DNA of 64,000 nt, taken from NCBI RefSeq assembly GCF_011038965.1, contig NZ_JAAKEB010000008.1, positions 62,001-126,000 of the forward strand, written 5' to 3'. The stretch comes from Adlercreutzia sp. ZJ141 (GTDB taxonomy: Bacteria; Actinomycetota; Coriobacteriia; Coriobacteriales; Eggerthellaceae). The notes below the pieces were generated by a model. The model worked only from the letters and a program-made list of their open reading frames with translations. It had not been told where the DNA came from and ran no database searches. Both the position numbers and the translations under genes were made by a program. Below, one piece after another: positions 9,044 to 18,625 of this stretch (the stretch's first letter is position 1; each line of letters begins with the position of its first letter).

Positions 9044-10266
9044 TGACGCGAATCAAAACCAAACTCACACCCAACATCGACAACAGCCGAAATACTGCAA
9101 CGAACGCCACCTGCGGCGATAAGCGAGCGAACCAGGTGTGTACCGCACCACGCATTCCCGACGTCATCGAGCGACGGCGCATCCTTGGCGAGATGATAGA
9201 ACCCTCCCCATCCGTCCAAACCATGGAATGTGGAAGCGACGCCCAAAGCGACACTGTCAGTTCGCATGCATCGGCCAGCAAGGTTGCCTACACCTACGAC
9301 GGAACGCTTGAGGGGCTGCTCTCATGCGTATTCGCTGCCTACGCCAACCGAGAAGATCCTGCAGACATCATGCCCGCCGATAGTTTCCAACCGCGACTCG
9401 GGCAAGCTGTGAGAAGCATTAGCACCGATCTTACTCGCGCTGAGCGGGTGCGTGTGGGCGTGTGCCGCAACTGCGGACCGGCGGGGTTCGCCGCCGTGCG
9501 CACCGCCTCGCTTTCCGATAATCCCACCATGAGCATGACGGTGTACCGCTTCATCCGTCATGGCATGGCACAAAACCGCCCTCATTCCTGCGCTGGCTGC
9601 AAACGACAGCGAAGTTGTTCGGGTACTGGAGAAGGTAACCTGGGCCTTTGTTCGAACAGCGCTCAGCCCAGCACACTGAATGACCTGTCGCATCCAGCTG
9701 TGGCAGGCGTGCGCAAACTCGTCCGAGAAGCCACATGTGAAGCCGAACGCATGAGACAGTTTATCCGCTTCGAACACATGGATAACGGCGTGTGGTTCGC
9801 GCGCTGTAACCCAAAAGCAAGTGTTGTTCCTTTGATCATGTCCCACTTCGCCGCACGGTTTAACACGCAACCATTCATCATCTACGACGAAACACACCAT
9901 CTGGCCGGCGTTAGCGAAAACGGAACGTGGCAACTTGTGCGCACCGACGAGATAACGCTTCCTGGCTACGCACCCGACGAAGCGCCTATGCGCCGCGCCT
10001 GGAAGCGTTTTTACGATTCGGTATCGGTAGAGTCGCGTTACCATCCCGAACTTCAACGGCAGTTCATGCCCATGCGCCTTTGGAAAAACATCACCGAGAT
10101 GCAAGAGGCGCTGCCGCGCGCCGTCCGCGCAAGCGAGCAGCAGTACATCGGCACTTCAGCGCATGACGCACTGTCTGCGGACAGGCTCAATCAAACAGAC
10201 CTCACCCCAGTGCAATCGAAGGGAGGGATGAAGCTATCTTTAGCAGCGTCACCTACCTGCCAATAA
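9043..10266 (+). CDS. DUF4130 / SAM-linked uracil-DNA-glycosylase-like protein
   Basis: 407 residues. The ATG at 9043 overlaps the stop of the radical SAM gene by one base, and GGAGG lies nine bases upstream. From about residue 83, YTYDGTLEGLLSCVF is the recognisable start of the DUF4130 family that pairs with the upstream radical SAM protein. Later motifs (FIRFEHMDNGVWFARCNP, MSHFAARFNTQPFIIYDE) also fit. It has an extra N-terminal stretch of about 80 residues and a Cys-rich insertion near residue 200 (CAGCKRQRSC) not needed by the core fold. The common form with a C-terminal glycosylase domain is not seen here. Its last 76 bases overlap the convergent PflX-like gene. Confidence 0.82.
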   Translation: MTRIKTKLTPNIDNSRNTATNATCGDKRANQVCTAPRIPDVIERRRILGEMIEPSPSVQTMECGSDAQSDTVSSHASASKVAYTYDGTLEGLLSCVFAAYANREDPADIMPADSFQPRLGQAVRSISTDLTRAERVRVGVCRNCGPAGFAAVRTASLSDNPTMSMTVYRFIRHGMAQNRPHSCAGCKRQRSCSGTGEGNLGLCSNSAQPSTLNDLSHPAVAGVRKLVREATCEAERMRQFIRFEHMDNGVWFARCNPKASVVPLIMSHFAARFNTQPFIIYDETHHLAGVSENGTWQLVRTDEITLPGYAPDEAPMRRAWKRFYDSVSVESRYHPELQRQFMPMRLWKNITEMQEALPRAVRASEQQYIGTSAHDALSADRLNQTDLTPVQSKGGMKLSLAASPTCQ

Positions 10267-11165
10267 TAGTCTTCGATACCAAGCGTATCCGCGTAATCGA
10301 GCAGCCGTTCGTAGTCTGTATTAGGTACACGTTCGGCAAGCTCGGGACATCGCGCAAGCACGCTTGTTGCATGCGTGTCGCCCGCAGCTGCTGCCTGAGC
10401 AAGCACCGGTGTGTACTGGTTCATGAGCGACAGCAACACACGTGAACCGTAGCGCTCGTGCACAAGACGCACTATTTGAACGGAGTTGTCATACGCCTGC
10501 GGCAACATGAGGTGGCGCACCACCACGCCACGCACTAATCGTGGCAGCCCGTCAACCTCATCGAACACCGGCTCGCCCACCTGCTCAACCATAGCATCGA
10601 GTGCGGCAAGTGCCACCCGCGGGTAATCGGAAGCTCTCGAATAGCGCATTGCGAGCTCGGCATCGGCGTACTTGAAATCGGTCAGGTATACGTCAACGGC
10701 ACCCTCGTTGTCTCGCACCGCCTGCACCGTCTCATACCCCGACGTGTTCCAAACGATAGGTAGACGCAACCCTCGCTTGCGTGCCTCCGCAACCGCCACA
10801 CGCACCTGCGGCGCATAATGCGTCGGCGTGACGAAATTGATGTTGAGCGCGTCTTGATCCTGTAACTCCAAACAGATATCGGCCAACCTATCAACGGACA
10901 CTGCGATACCCGCCTTACCAGCAGCAATTACGGCGTTCTGGCAATACACACACCTCAGCGGACAATGCGCAAAAAACACCGTTCCACTGCCCCGTTCACC
11001 ACTTATCGGAGGCTCTTCCCAAAAATGTAACGCAGCACGCGCGAGTACTACCTCATCTGTTGCGCCACATACGCCACGCTGCCCAAGACCCCTGTTAACG
11101 CCACATGCGCGCGGGCAAAGCATGCATCCCGCGCCCACATTCCCTTCTCCACCAGTACAATCCAT
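10191..11165 (-). CDS. PflX-like radical SAM Fe-S protein (COG1313 type)
   Basis: 324 residues. N-terminal Cys motifs (CMLCPRACGVNR, GVCGA) precede the radical SAM cluster CPLRCVYCQN, the order seen in COG1313 proteins, homologues of pyruvate formate-lyase activating enzymes. The target is unknown. The chosen ATG at 11165 lies 11 bases after the upstream stop; its ribosome site is weak, so the start is less certain. It follows the NAD-binding protein gene on the same strand. Its 3' end overlaps the convergent DUF4130 gene by 76 bp. Confidence 0.85.
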   Translation of the reverse strand: MDCTGGEGNVGAGCMLCPRACGVNRGLGQRGVCGATDEVVLARAALHFWEEPPISGERGSGTVFFAHCPLRCVYCQNAVIAAGKAGIAVSVDRLADICLELQDQDALNINFVTPTHYAPQVRVAVAEARKRGLRLPIVWNTSGYETVQAVRDNEGAVDVYLTDFKYADAELAMRYSRASDYPRVALAALDAMVEQVGEPVFDEVDGLPRLVRGVVVRHLMLPQAYDNSVQIVRLVHERYGSRVLLSLMNQYTPVLAQAAAAGDTHATSVLARCPELAERVPNTDYERLLDYADTLGIEDYYWQVGDAAKDSFIPPFDCTGVRSV

Positions 11166-11176
11166 CAGAATTGCGC

Positions 11177-12193
11177 CTAATTCATACTGAAGCCTGAGTA
11201 CAAACCCCCATGGCCATGCCGACAACTGCGCCCTGAGGAGCAAGCATCCTCGTTGCAACAGTCGTCATCGCAGTCATCGCAATCGAAATCGCAATCATAC
11301 AGGTCGTCATCGTATTCGTCATCATCGAAACCATCGCTATACGCCTGCTCAGCGCGCGTCCAATCAAGGCCATGAGCAGCACACGCTGCCTCATCGCCAT
11401 ACGCCAACGATAACGCCGCGGGCGATTTATCAGCGCCACCGATCAGCGCCATCAATTCAAGCATGTGTGCGCACGATTCAGCATGAGGCAGAATAAGCTC
11501 GTAGTCATCGGCCGCCATCAGCGCCGCCGACAGCTCTGCAAGCAGCATTTCCACAGTATAGGTGCCCTCAAATCGCTCTTCGACGATAGCCCGCCATGCA
11601 TCAGCGAACGCATCGGAGCCTGGCGCACTCAGGCCGGCATCGAAAGCGAGACCGGCATGCTGCGCAACATGGAACAACGCCTGAGCTTCAACCGCTGCCG
11701 CTAGACAAGACGTCGCACGCAGCGTCCACGCAGCTTTGGCAAGCTGCGCGCTTCCCGCAACACCCGTCTCATGAACCGTTGCCGCCAGCGCGCGAACCAC
11801 GGGAAGTGCCAAGCGCACTGCCGTATCGTCACCGCTAACGAAACCAACAAGATTGCCGGCATCAGCCAGAGCGTCATCAGCGAACATGTCGCATACAGCA
11901 AGGGGTGCCTCGGCGAAGTGAAGATCGTTCACTGTGGCAACTGCGCCGATTTCCCGCGCGAAACTAGGCGTCGACGCAGACAAATCAATCACAACTGCCC
12001 CAGGTTTTGCCACTTGCACCACGCCATCGGTGTCGAAGTAGACATCCTCGAGCTCTGTCTGTGTCACGCAGTACGTGATTACCGCATCGGCATCGGCAAG
12101 CCGTTCCGCACGCACGAAACCTTGCGCCTGCAAGCGCTCATCAACAACCCGACCCCAAGACTCGAACCCCGCAAACGCATACGTTTCAATCAT
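11177..12193 (-). CDS. NAD(P)-binding 6-phosphogluconate/3-hydroxyisobutyrate dehydrogenase-like protein with metal-binding-type tail
   Basis: 338 residues; ATG at 12193 after GGGAAG. The first 250 residues follow the beta-hydroxyacid dehydrogenase plan: N-terminal Rossmann strand (YAFAGFESWGRVVDERL, lacking the usual GxGxxG), VVIDLSASTPSFAREI, APLAVCDMFA, then a helical domain. The last 50 residues are different: a run of Asp and Cys (CDFDCDDCDDDCC) followed by CSSGRSC and RHGHGG. That tail resembles a metal-binding segment. The altered glycine motif makes ordinary dehydrogenase activity doubtful. Probably co-transcribed with the PflX-like gene. Confidence 0.72.
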   Translation of the reverse strand: MIETYAFAGFESWGRVVDERLQAQGFVRAERLADADAVITYCVTQTELEDVYFDTDGVVQVAKPGAVVIDLSASTPSFAREIGAVATVNDLHFAEAPLAVCDMFADDALADAGNLVGFVSGDDTAVRLALPVVRALAATVHETGVAGSAQLAKAAWTLRATSCLAAAVEAQALFHVAQHAGLAFDAGLSAPGSDAFADAWRAIVEERFEGTYTVEMLLAELSAALMAADDYELILPHAESCAHMLELMALIGGADKSPAALSLAYGDEAACAAHGLDWTRAEQAYSDGFDDDEYDDDLYDCDFDCDDCDDDCCNEDACSSGRSCRHGHGGLYSGFSMN

Positions 12194-12264
12194 GAAAGCT
12201 TCCCTTTCGCTTTCGCACGCGAACAGACAGCAGAGCGTCTGCCACACGAATCATTATCCAACCG

Positions 12265-13197
12265 CTAACCCTCGCTCTTTACCTTGCGAGCAATGCGGTC
12301 AGCAACCGACAGGCCGCACCGGCGGTCTTTACCCCAGAATACGATGGCAATCATGTTCGGCCCCACATGGCTGCCAATTACCGGCCCGATAGACGTTTCC
12401 AAGAACACTGCTTGCTCATCCAGTTTTGACACGGCCTCTTTCAACCGAACGAGGTCCTTCGGGCAGTCGGCGTTTCCCACTAACGCCAGCTTATCGGCCC
12501 CTTCATCGTCACCGTTTTTCTGATAGTACTCGGCAAGCTGCTTGATTCCCTTCTTTCGCCCGCGGGCAACACCCACCAGCGACAACTTGCCTTCAAGATC
12601 AACCGATAGCATAGGTTTCACGTCGAGCTTCGCACCCGCATACGCCACCGATGAAGGAATGCGCCCGCCGCGCCGCAGCGCTTCAAGATCGTCAACCATA
12701 AATTCGCACCGCACGAAGTACCGCGCTTCTTCGGCCCACGTAGCAAGTTCCAATGCAGTCATGCCGTTTTCCCGCTGGCGCAAGGCCTCGTACACCAGCA
12801 AACCCTCGGCGATTGAGGGCAGCTTCGTGTCGACCACATGGAGCTCAGCGTCGGGGTGATCAGCCAAAACCTGCTCACGTACGAGCATGGCAGCGTCATA
12901 ACTTCCCGACAAACCACTGGTGAAGCTCAAATACACCGTGGGCACCCCGCTTGCCGCCGCGCGCTCGAACACCTCGCGAAACACCGGGATGGGCACCTGC
13001 GAAGTAGTGGGGCACGCTCCGCCTCTCATGGCGTCGTAGAAGTCGTGTGCGGTGGTGGACTGATACAGATCGTCGAAACGACTCTCGCCATTCATGAGGT
13101 ACGGAAACTGAATCAGCTCGACCCCTTCCCGATCCACAACACCAAAAGGCAGATCGCAGCACGAGTCGATGATCAGGTTGCATTTGCATTGCGCCAT
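12265..13197 (-). CDS. DegV family protein (fatty-acid binding)
   Basis: 310 residues; the ATG at 13197 is preceded by GGAGGG, better placed than the ATG at 13209. IIDSCCDLP, TTSQVPIPVFREVFE and SFTSGLSGSYDAA are the DegV landmarks that bind a fatty acid carboxylate. Family members deliver exogenous fatty acids to the FakA kinase. No fakA is seen nearby. The N-terminus has four cysteines in the first 14 residues, which is unusual. Confidence 0.9.
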   Translation of the reverse strand: MAQCKCNLIIDSCCDLPFGVVDREGVELIQFPYLMNGESRFDDLYQSTTAHDFYDAMRGGACPTTSQVPIPVFREVFERAAASGVPTVYLSFTSGLSGSYDAAMLVREQVLADHPDAELHVVDTKLPSIAEGLLVYEALRQRENGMTALELATWAEEARYFVRCEFMVDDLEALRRGGRIPSSVAYAGAKLDVKPMLSVDLEGKLSLVGVARGRKKGIKQLAEYYQKNGDDEGADKLALVGNADCPKDLVRLKEAVSKLDEQAVFLETSIGPVIGSHVGPNMIAIVFWGKDRRCGLSVADRIARKVKSEG

Positions 13198-13283
13198 AGC
13201 GCCCTCCATTCTCGTTCGTTACAGTCAGCAACACGCCGCTACAGCCAACGCACGCCTACACCGCTGCAGCCTCCAAAGCCCGG

Positions 13284-14753
13284 TTAGTCCAAACCGCGCA
13301 GTTTAATGGCCAACTCGTGGCGACGCTCGAACAGGCTGCGCTCCAATCCAACCGGGTAGGTATGGGCGTTCAGCACGCGCTTCTGGCTCTCATCAAGAGT
13401 GAGAAGCCCCGCGTGGCACCGCTGCTGCGCCGCCAGCGCATCGCGACATTCGCTTGGCAGCACAGTCTTCCCATCGCGCGCCAACGGAGCCAAAAGCGTT
13501 TCAAAGCGCAGCCCCTGCAGTGTCTTACGACGTAAGTCATCGGACGGATCAACAATTGTCTCAGCATCAGCCACGCCGGCATTGCAATCGAACACCATGT
13601 CGCCAGCGATGGTGCCGGAATCGTAATAGTAGCGCCGCACATCCAACACGCCCGGCACGGTAAGCTTCGCTGCCGTTTCCGAAATTTTCAGACAATCGGT
13701 CCATGGCCCCTCGCCTACCTTGGTGGCAGACAGCTTATACACGCCGCCAAGCGTCGGCTGATCGTAAGCACAAGCCAGCTTCGTGCCCACGCCCCACGAA
13801 TCCACCTTGGCCCCTTGGTCGCGAATCGACTTAATAGTATGCTCGTCAAGATCGTTCGACAGTACGATACCGCAATCGCAAAGCCCCGCCTCGTCCAGCA
13901 TACGCCGCGCCGTCTTGGCAAGCCAGGCAAGGTCGCCCGAGTCGATACGAATGCCAGCCATTCGCTCACCGCGCTCGCGCATTTCCAACCCCACCGTTAT
14001 GGCGTTTTTCACACCTTCGATCACGTCGTAGGTGTCAACCAACAGCACGCAGTTTTTTGGGAACGCCGCTGCATACGCACGAAACGCCGTGAGCTCATCG
14101 GGAAACGACATCACCCAGGAATGGGAATGCGTACCCGACACAGGCAACCCGAACAACTTGCCAGCCAACACGTTTGACGTCGACGCGCAGCCACCCACCA
14201 CCGCCGCACGGCTCGCCCACACGCCGCCGAAGGCGCCTTGCGAGCGCCGCAAGCCGAATTCGGCAACCGGAGCGCCGGCAACTGCGCAAACGCGCGCTGC
14301 CTTCGTAGCCACAAGCGTTTGGAAGTTCACGCAGTTCAAAAGCGCTGTTTCGATAATCTGGCAGTCGAGAATAGGACCGCATACGCGCACAAGGGGCTCG
14401 TGTGGAAACACAATGGTGCCTTCAACTACGGCATCAATGTCAACGTGCAGCCTGAAATCTGCCAGCATATCAAGGAAGTCTTGTTTAAACAGCTTTCCGC
14501 CACCAGGAGCGTCCAGACTCGCCAAATACGCGATGTCGCTTTCCGAGAAGCGGAACGTATCAACCAGATCAGCCAGCTGTGCCATGCCACACGCAACAGC
14601 GTAACCACCCGCAAACGGATAGTCGCGGAAATACATATGGAAGCACGCCTGCATGTCGGCTTGCCCGCTCTCCCAATAACCCTGCGCCATGGTGAGCTGA
14701 TACAAATCGGTCAACAGCTCATATTCGACCGTCAGGGATTCTCCGTCCCGCAC
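13284..14753 (-). CDS. pncB: Nicotinate phosphoribosyltransferase
   Basis: 489 residues; GTG start at 14753 chosen because AAGGAAGGAGCAGAC lies directly upstream, whereas the ATG at 14780 has no such site. YELLTDLYQLTMAQGYWE, the histidine in SGTHSHSWVMSFPDE, DTYDVIEGVKNAI and RIDSGDLAWLAKTARRMLD are typical of the enzyme that makes nicotinate mononucleotide from nicotinate and PRPP in NAD salvage. It stands between degV and the PSP1 gene. Confidence 0.94.
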   Translation of the reverse strand: MRDGESLTVEYELLTDLYQLTMAQGYWESGQADMQACFHMYFRDYPFAGGYAVACGMAQLADLVDTFRFSESDIAYLASLDAPGGGKLFKQDFLDMLADFRLHVDIDAVVEGTIVFPHEPLVRVCGPILDCQIIETALLNCVNFQTLVATKAARVCAVAGAPVAEFGLRRSQGAFGGVWASRAAVVGGCASTSNVLAGKLFGLPVSGTHSHSWVMSFPDELTAFRAYAAAFPKNCVLLVDTYDVIEGVKNAITVGLEMRERGERMAGIRIDSGDLAWLAKTARRMLDEAGLCDCGIVLSNDLDEHTIKSIRDQGAKVDSWGVGTKLACAYDQPTLGGVYKLSATKVGEGPWTDCLKISETAAKLTVPGVLDVRRYYYDSGTIAGDMVFDCNAGVADAETIVDPSDDLRRKTLQGLRFETLLAPLARDGKTVLPSECRDALAAQQRCHAGLLTLDESQKRVLNAHTYPVGLERSLFERRHELAIKLRGLD

Positions 14754-14825
14754 GTCTGCTCCTTCCTTTAAGCTGGGCACGTTCGCGTGTCCACTACCTG
14801 TCTCTCGTCCGTCGAAATTATTGCT

Positions 14826-16472
14826 TTACTGCTGCTGCGGCGTCTCGCCTGAAGACTTACGATTCCTTCTGCGGCGATGCGCCCCTGCGCGTTTCTGCGC
14901 ATCGGCGGGCGCGTGCCCATCGCGCGGCGCGGCATGCGTGTCGGTATGTGCTCCTTCGCGACTAGTACTCGCATTGCGCAGACCTCGCACGCCCGACGAG
15001 TTCTGACCAGGACGCACCGCTGTCTTTCCGCTTTGCCGCGACGCTTCGGCGCCACCCTTCTGCGCGCCACCTCTGACAGAGGTAGCGGAAGCAGCTGTTT
15101 GCTTTCGCTGTCCCTGCTGAGCTCCCTGCTTTTTACCCTGCGAACCCTTGCGCGCTTGCGACCCGCCGGCACCCTCGCGCTTTTTTGCACTCGCAGTACC
15201 TGCAGCGCCCTTGCCTGCCGCCGACGTTTCGGCTGCAGCATGCGAACGGCTCACGGGTGCTTGCGTTGTCACCGAAACCCCACTCGCATCGAGCTTCGTC
15301 GAACGGCGCCGACGTGGTGTGCGCGTAGATGTCGTGTTTGCAACGGCCCCATCACGCGTTTGAGACGACGCACGCTTGTGCACAGGTGTCTTCGCAGAAC
15401 TGGAACTCTTGCTCGATCCCTTCGATGAGTCCTGCGATTTCGATCGCTGCTTCTGCGAACCGGGCCGCGAAGCCGCTGCGTCGCGCTGCTTTCGCCCAGC
15501 CGACGCCGAACCTGTGTGGCGAACTGTTTGCGGATCGGCTAGCTTGTCACCGGCCGTCAACTGACCGGTCAAAAGCGACGACGAAGCCGATCCCAACGCC
15601 GCGCGGCCTTGTTCGATCGCGCACTCCCATGCCTCTTCACCGATCACGTTCGGGCGGCCCTCGCCCTGTGGCTCGTCGAAATCGGCTAAGGGAACCTTTA
15701 CCGGCTTCTCTCCCTCAACGCGCACCGTCACAATCTCGCGCGGTACGTCGAGATCGACCACCTTGGCAGGACCTACCGGCGTTTGCACGGTGGCGTTGCG
15801 CTTCGGCGCACGCTTGTTGAAATCCTTGTATGCGTCATACTCGTAGCGCAGACAACACATCAGACGACCACACACACCCGATATCTTCTGGGGATTCAGC
15901 GACAGATCCTGCTCTTTCGCCATACGAATCGACACCGGGCAAAACTCACCGCCCAAGCGCTTACAGCACAACTCTTGTCCGCAATGCCCTAAACCACCGA
16001 TCATGCGCGCTTCGTCACGCACGCCAATCTGACGCATGTCAATACGCACGTGAAAGCGAGCGGCCAACTTCCGCACCAACTCTCGGAAATCGACACGGTC
16101 TTCGGCTTCGAAATAGAAAACGGCCTTGTCTCCGTCGAGCAGATATTCGACCGACACCGGGCGCATATCATCACCCATTTCGGCAGCCATTTCCTTAAAT
16201 ACGGGCAGGGCTTCGGCCGCCTTACGCTCCATGACGCGGGCGTTCGCTTCGTCTTCTGAGGTAGCAACGCGCTTCACGGGCTTCAGCGGCGTTTTCAGCT
16301 TATCCACCTGCTCGCTGCTCGCTTCAAATACCTCACCGGCAGCACGGCCAAACTCCGTGCCACGTGCGGTGGAAACCACCAGATTGTCGCCCTCATGTAT
16401 GGTAATGTCCCCCGCATCGAACCAAAGTGTCTTGGGGTTGTTGCTCAACGTAACGGGCGCTATCCGAACCAT
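14826..16472 (-). CDS. PSP1-domain protein (RicT/YaaT type) with long basic tail
   Basis: 548 residues; ATG at 16472 with AAGGAG upstream. Residues 1-265 are the PSP1 protein. The cysteine pattern HCGQELCCKRLGGEFC and GVCGRLMCCLRYEYD is the hallmark of the RicT/YaaT family, which in Bacillus binds Fe-S clusters and helps RNA processing. The remaining half is a low-complexity K/R/S/A/Q-rich tail with no fold visible, probably disordered and possibly nucleic-acid binding. It is third in the tmk-holB-PSP1 cluster, the usual order. Confidence 0.92.
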   Translation of the reverse strand: MVRIAPVTLSNNPKTLWFDAGDITIHEGDNLVVSTARGTEFGRAAGEVFEASSEQVDKLKTPLKPVKRVATSEDEANARVMERKAAEALPVFKEMAAEMGDDMRPVSVEYLLDGDKAVFYFEAEDRVDFRELVRKLAARFHVRIDMRQIGVRDEARMIGGLGHCGQELCCKRLGGEFCPVSIRMAKEQDLSLNPQKISGVCGRLMCCLRYEYDAYKDFNKRAPKRNATVQTPVGPAKVVDLDVPREIVTVRVEGEKPVKVPLADFDEPQGEGRPNVIGEEAWECAIEQGRAALGSASSSLLTGQLTAGDKLADPQTVRHTGSASAGRKQRDAAASRPGSQKQRSKSQDSSKGSSKSSSSAKTPVHKRASSQTRDGAVANTTSTRTPRRRRSTKLDASGVSVTTQAPVSRSHAAAETSAAGKGAAGTASAKKREGAGGSQARKGSQGKKQGAQQGQRKQTAASATSVRGGAQKGGAEASRQSGKTAVRPGQNSSGVRGLRNASTSREGAHTDTHAAPRDGHAPADAQKRAGAHRRRRNRKSSGETPQQQ

Positions 16473-16496
16473 TCAGCACCACTCCTTATATAGTAT

Positions 16497-17642
16497 TCAG
16501 TCGCGCCCGGCATGAGAGCCGGATGCGTCGTACAGCGTATGTCTCATATCGAGCAGCATGGCGTCGATACACGTTTCAGGGGATACATTATACGAGATCG
16601 CCTCGTCATAGCGACGCACGGCTTCCAATGCGGCGGCAACACGTGCGGCATCCGTATTGGCGGCGGCATCGGCTATCGCATCAAGCGCGTCGGAGTTCAC
16701 CACCACTTCAGGCGCACCAGCGCACATAGCCAACACGTCACGCAACCACCCGCGGATAATGGCCGTTGTTTGATGAAGTAGCTCGTTGCTCTTTGCTGTG
16801 ATCAGGCGCTTATTTCGCTGCTCGATTTGACGAACCGCCGCACGTTCCAAAAACTCGGAAGCATCCTCCAAATCGCGAGCCTGCTGGCTGCGAACCTCGT
16901 CGAGCGGAGCCTTCGCCTGCACCACCATGCTCGACGCCGCCTGCACGATGTCCCAGTCGTCAGATAGCCGAAGCGCCGCGAGCGTACCTAAAACGTTCCG
17001 TCGCAATTCCATGCATTCCCCTGATTTCAGAAAGGCCACGGCCTTGCTTACCGATCCGTCACAAGCCTGCAGCGCCCAAGCTGCACGTTCGCGCGTCGCC
17101 CCAGTATTCTGCGACACCAACCCCGCAGCCTCAGCAGCAGGAATAGTGCGAAACGGAATCACCTGGCAACGCGACACAATGGTGGAAAGCACGCTTTCCT
17201 GAGTACGTCCCAGCAAAATGATCAGCACGCCTGTTGGTGGCTCTTCCAAGGTTTTCAGAAAGGCGTTTGCTGCCTGCACACCTAAAAGATCAACCCGGTC
17301 GAGAATATACACTTTGCGCTTCGCGCGGATAGGTGCAAGCGAAACATCGGCAACAATGGAGCGCACCTGCTCAACCAGGTAGCCCATCGCACCCTCGGGA
17401 GCGTAAAAGTGCACGTCAGGATGCGTGCGAGCCATCACGCGGCGACATTCGTCACACTCACCACATCCTGTGCCGTGCTCACACAGCACCGACTGCGCCA
17501 ACGCGAAGGCCACAGCGGTCTTGTTCGATCCAGCAGGCCCAACCAATAAATAGGCATGGCTTACTTTGTCCCCTGAAACCGCCGCACGCAGAAAGTCGCG
17601 TACTTGCGGCTGTCCGAACACGGCGTCGAACGCGTCAGCCAT
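16497..17642 (-). CDS. holB: DNA polymerase III delta-prime subunit
   Basis: 381 residues. It overlaps the end of tmk by eight bases, and GGAGAGG precedes the ATG. The Walker A variant GPAGSNKT, the zinc-binding cysteines CGECDECRR, NAFLKTLEEPP and the SRC box (STIVSRCQVIPF) mark a clamp-loader AAA+ subunit of the delta-prime/tau type. It belongs to the replisome and loads the sliding clamp. Genes tmk, holB and the PSP1 gene form one operon. Confidence 0.93.
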   Translation of the reverse strand: MADAFDAVFGQPQVRDFLRAAVSGDKVSHAYLLVGPAGSNKTAVAFALAQSVLCEHGTGCGECDECRRVMARTHPDVHFYAPEGAMGYLVEQVRSIVADVSLAPIRAKRKVYILDRVDLLGVQAANAFLKTLEEPPTGVLIILLGRTQESVLSTIVSRCQVIPFRTIPAAEAAGLVSQNTGATRERAAWALQACDGSVSKAVAFLKSGECMELRRNVLGTLAALRLSDDWDIVQAASSMVVQAKAPLDEVRSQQARDLEDASEFLERAAVRQIEQRNKRLITAKSNELLHQTTAIIRGWLRDVLAMCAGAPEVVVNSDALDAIADAAANTDAARVAAALEAVRRYDEAISYNVSPETCIDAMLLDMRHTLYDASGSHAGRD

Positions 17643-18378
17643 GGCACCTCTCCGAAGACGAAGCCTGCGTGCGCCGATCGTCTAGTACCGAAAAGAAGCT
17701 CTCGTCACACACCGACGCATCGGCCATCCAGGAAAACAAATCGGACAGCGCACTGAACACCTGCGCCGCTGTCAACGAGCGGGGGCCGTCGGAATCGATG
17801 ACGCACACACGATCGGGGTCGGCTTGCGAAAGTGCGAGAAAGCCCTCGCGAACCCGGTCATGAAACACCTCACCTGCCTGCTCCAAGCGATCGGCGCCAC
17901 CCTTCGTCGCGCGCACCAAACCCGCCTGTGTTCCACCACACATCAACAACAACGTTCGATCAGGAACGATGCCGCGGGCAGCAAAGCGGTTCGCCGCATC
18001 CACGAAGTCACGGGAAAGACCGCGACCAAACGCCTGGTAGGCCACCGTGGAATCGAAAAAACGATCACAGAGTACCACCGCACCTCGCGCAAGTGCGGGC
18101 TCTATGACCTCCGCAACAATCTGAGCGCGAGCAGCTTCATAAATGAGCAACTCGGCTTCATCTGACAAGGTGGTATTTTCCGGGTTAAGGACGATAGAGC
18201 GCAACGCCTCACCCACCTTCGTTCCACCCGGCTCGCGCACACACACTACCTCGTAGCCGTGATCCCGTAATACCTGAGCCAGAAAACGCAGATGTGTAGT
18301 CTTTCCCGCGCCGTCCCCGCCTTCGAACGTGACGAACACACCGCGGTGCGGGGTTCTCTCGTTCGATGCGTCGTTCAT
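17635..18378 (-). CDS. tmk: Thymidylate kinase
   Basis: 247 residues; ATG at 18378 after GGAGG. The P-loop EGGDGAGKTT, the DRFFDSTVAYQAFGRGL motif and the lid region (RVREGFLAL) identify dTMP kinase, which makes dTDP for DNA synthesis. It is longer than the usual 205-215 residues because of a 35-residue C-terminal extension that overlaps the start of holB. A TATAAT on the minus strand at 18527-18532 may be the operon promoter. Confidence 0.94.
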   Translation of the reverse strand: MNDASNERTPHRGVFVTFEGGDGAGKTTHLRFLAQVLRDHGYEVVCVREPGGTKVGEALRSIVLNPENTTLSDEAELLIYEAARAQIVAEVIEPALARGAVVLCDRFFDSTVAYQAFGRGLSRDFVDAANRFAARGIVPDRTLLLMCGGTQAGLVRATKGGADRLEQAGEVFHDRVREGFLALSQADPDRVCVIDSDGPRSLTAAQVFSALSDLFSWMADASVCDESFFSVLDDRRTQASSSERCHG

Positions 18379-18526
18379 GGCATTTCCTCCATGTATTGCC
18401 CTTCGGGATCAAAACCCCTATTGCCACCTGAAAGCGCGCAACAGCACCTTGCAGTCAGCCGCACGATGCAGCTGGCAAAGCACGATCGGGCAAAATGCAC
18501 CATTTCGCCCGCTGCGCGTGAAGTCG

Positions 18527-18532
18527 ATTATA
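18527..18532 (-). promoter_or_regulatory. Possible -10 box of the tmk operon
   Basis: TATAAT on the minus strand about 150 bases upstream of tmk. No clear -35 hexamer lies at the right distance, so this is a weak call. Confidence 0.35.
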
Positions 18533-18625
18533 TACCTTTCTACACCCCGCATCCGCCGCACGCGACATCGCTCCATCGAGCCACCACCAGCTGTAACCAG
18601 TCTGCAAGTCGCCCGCAAGTCGCAT

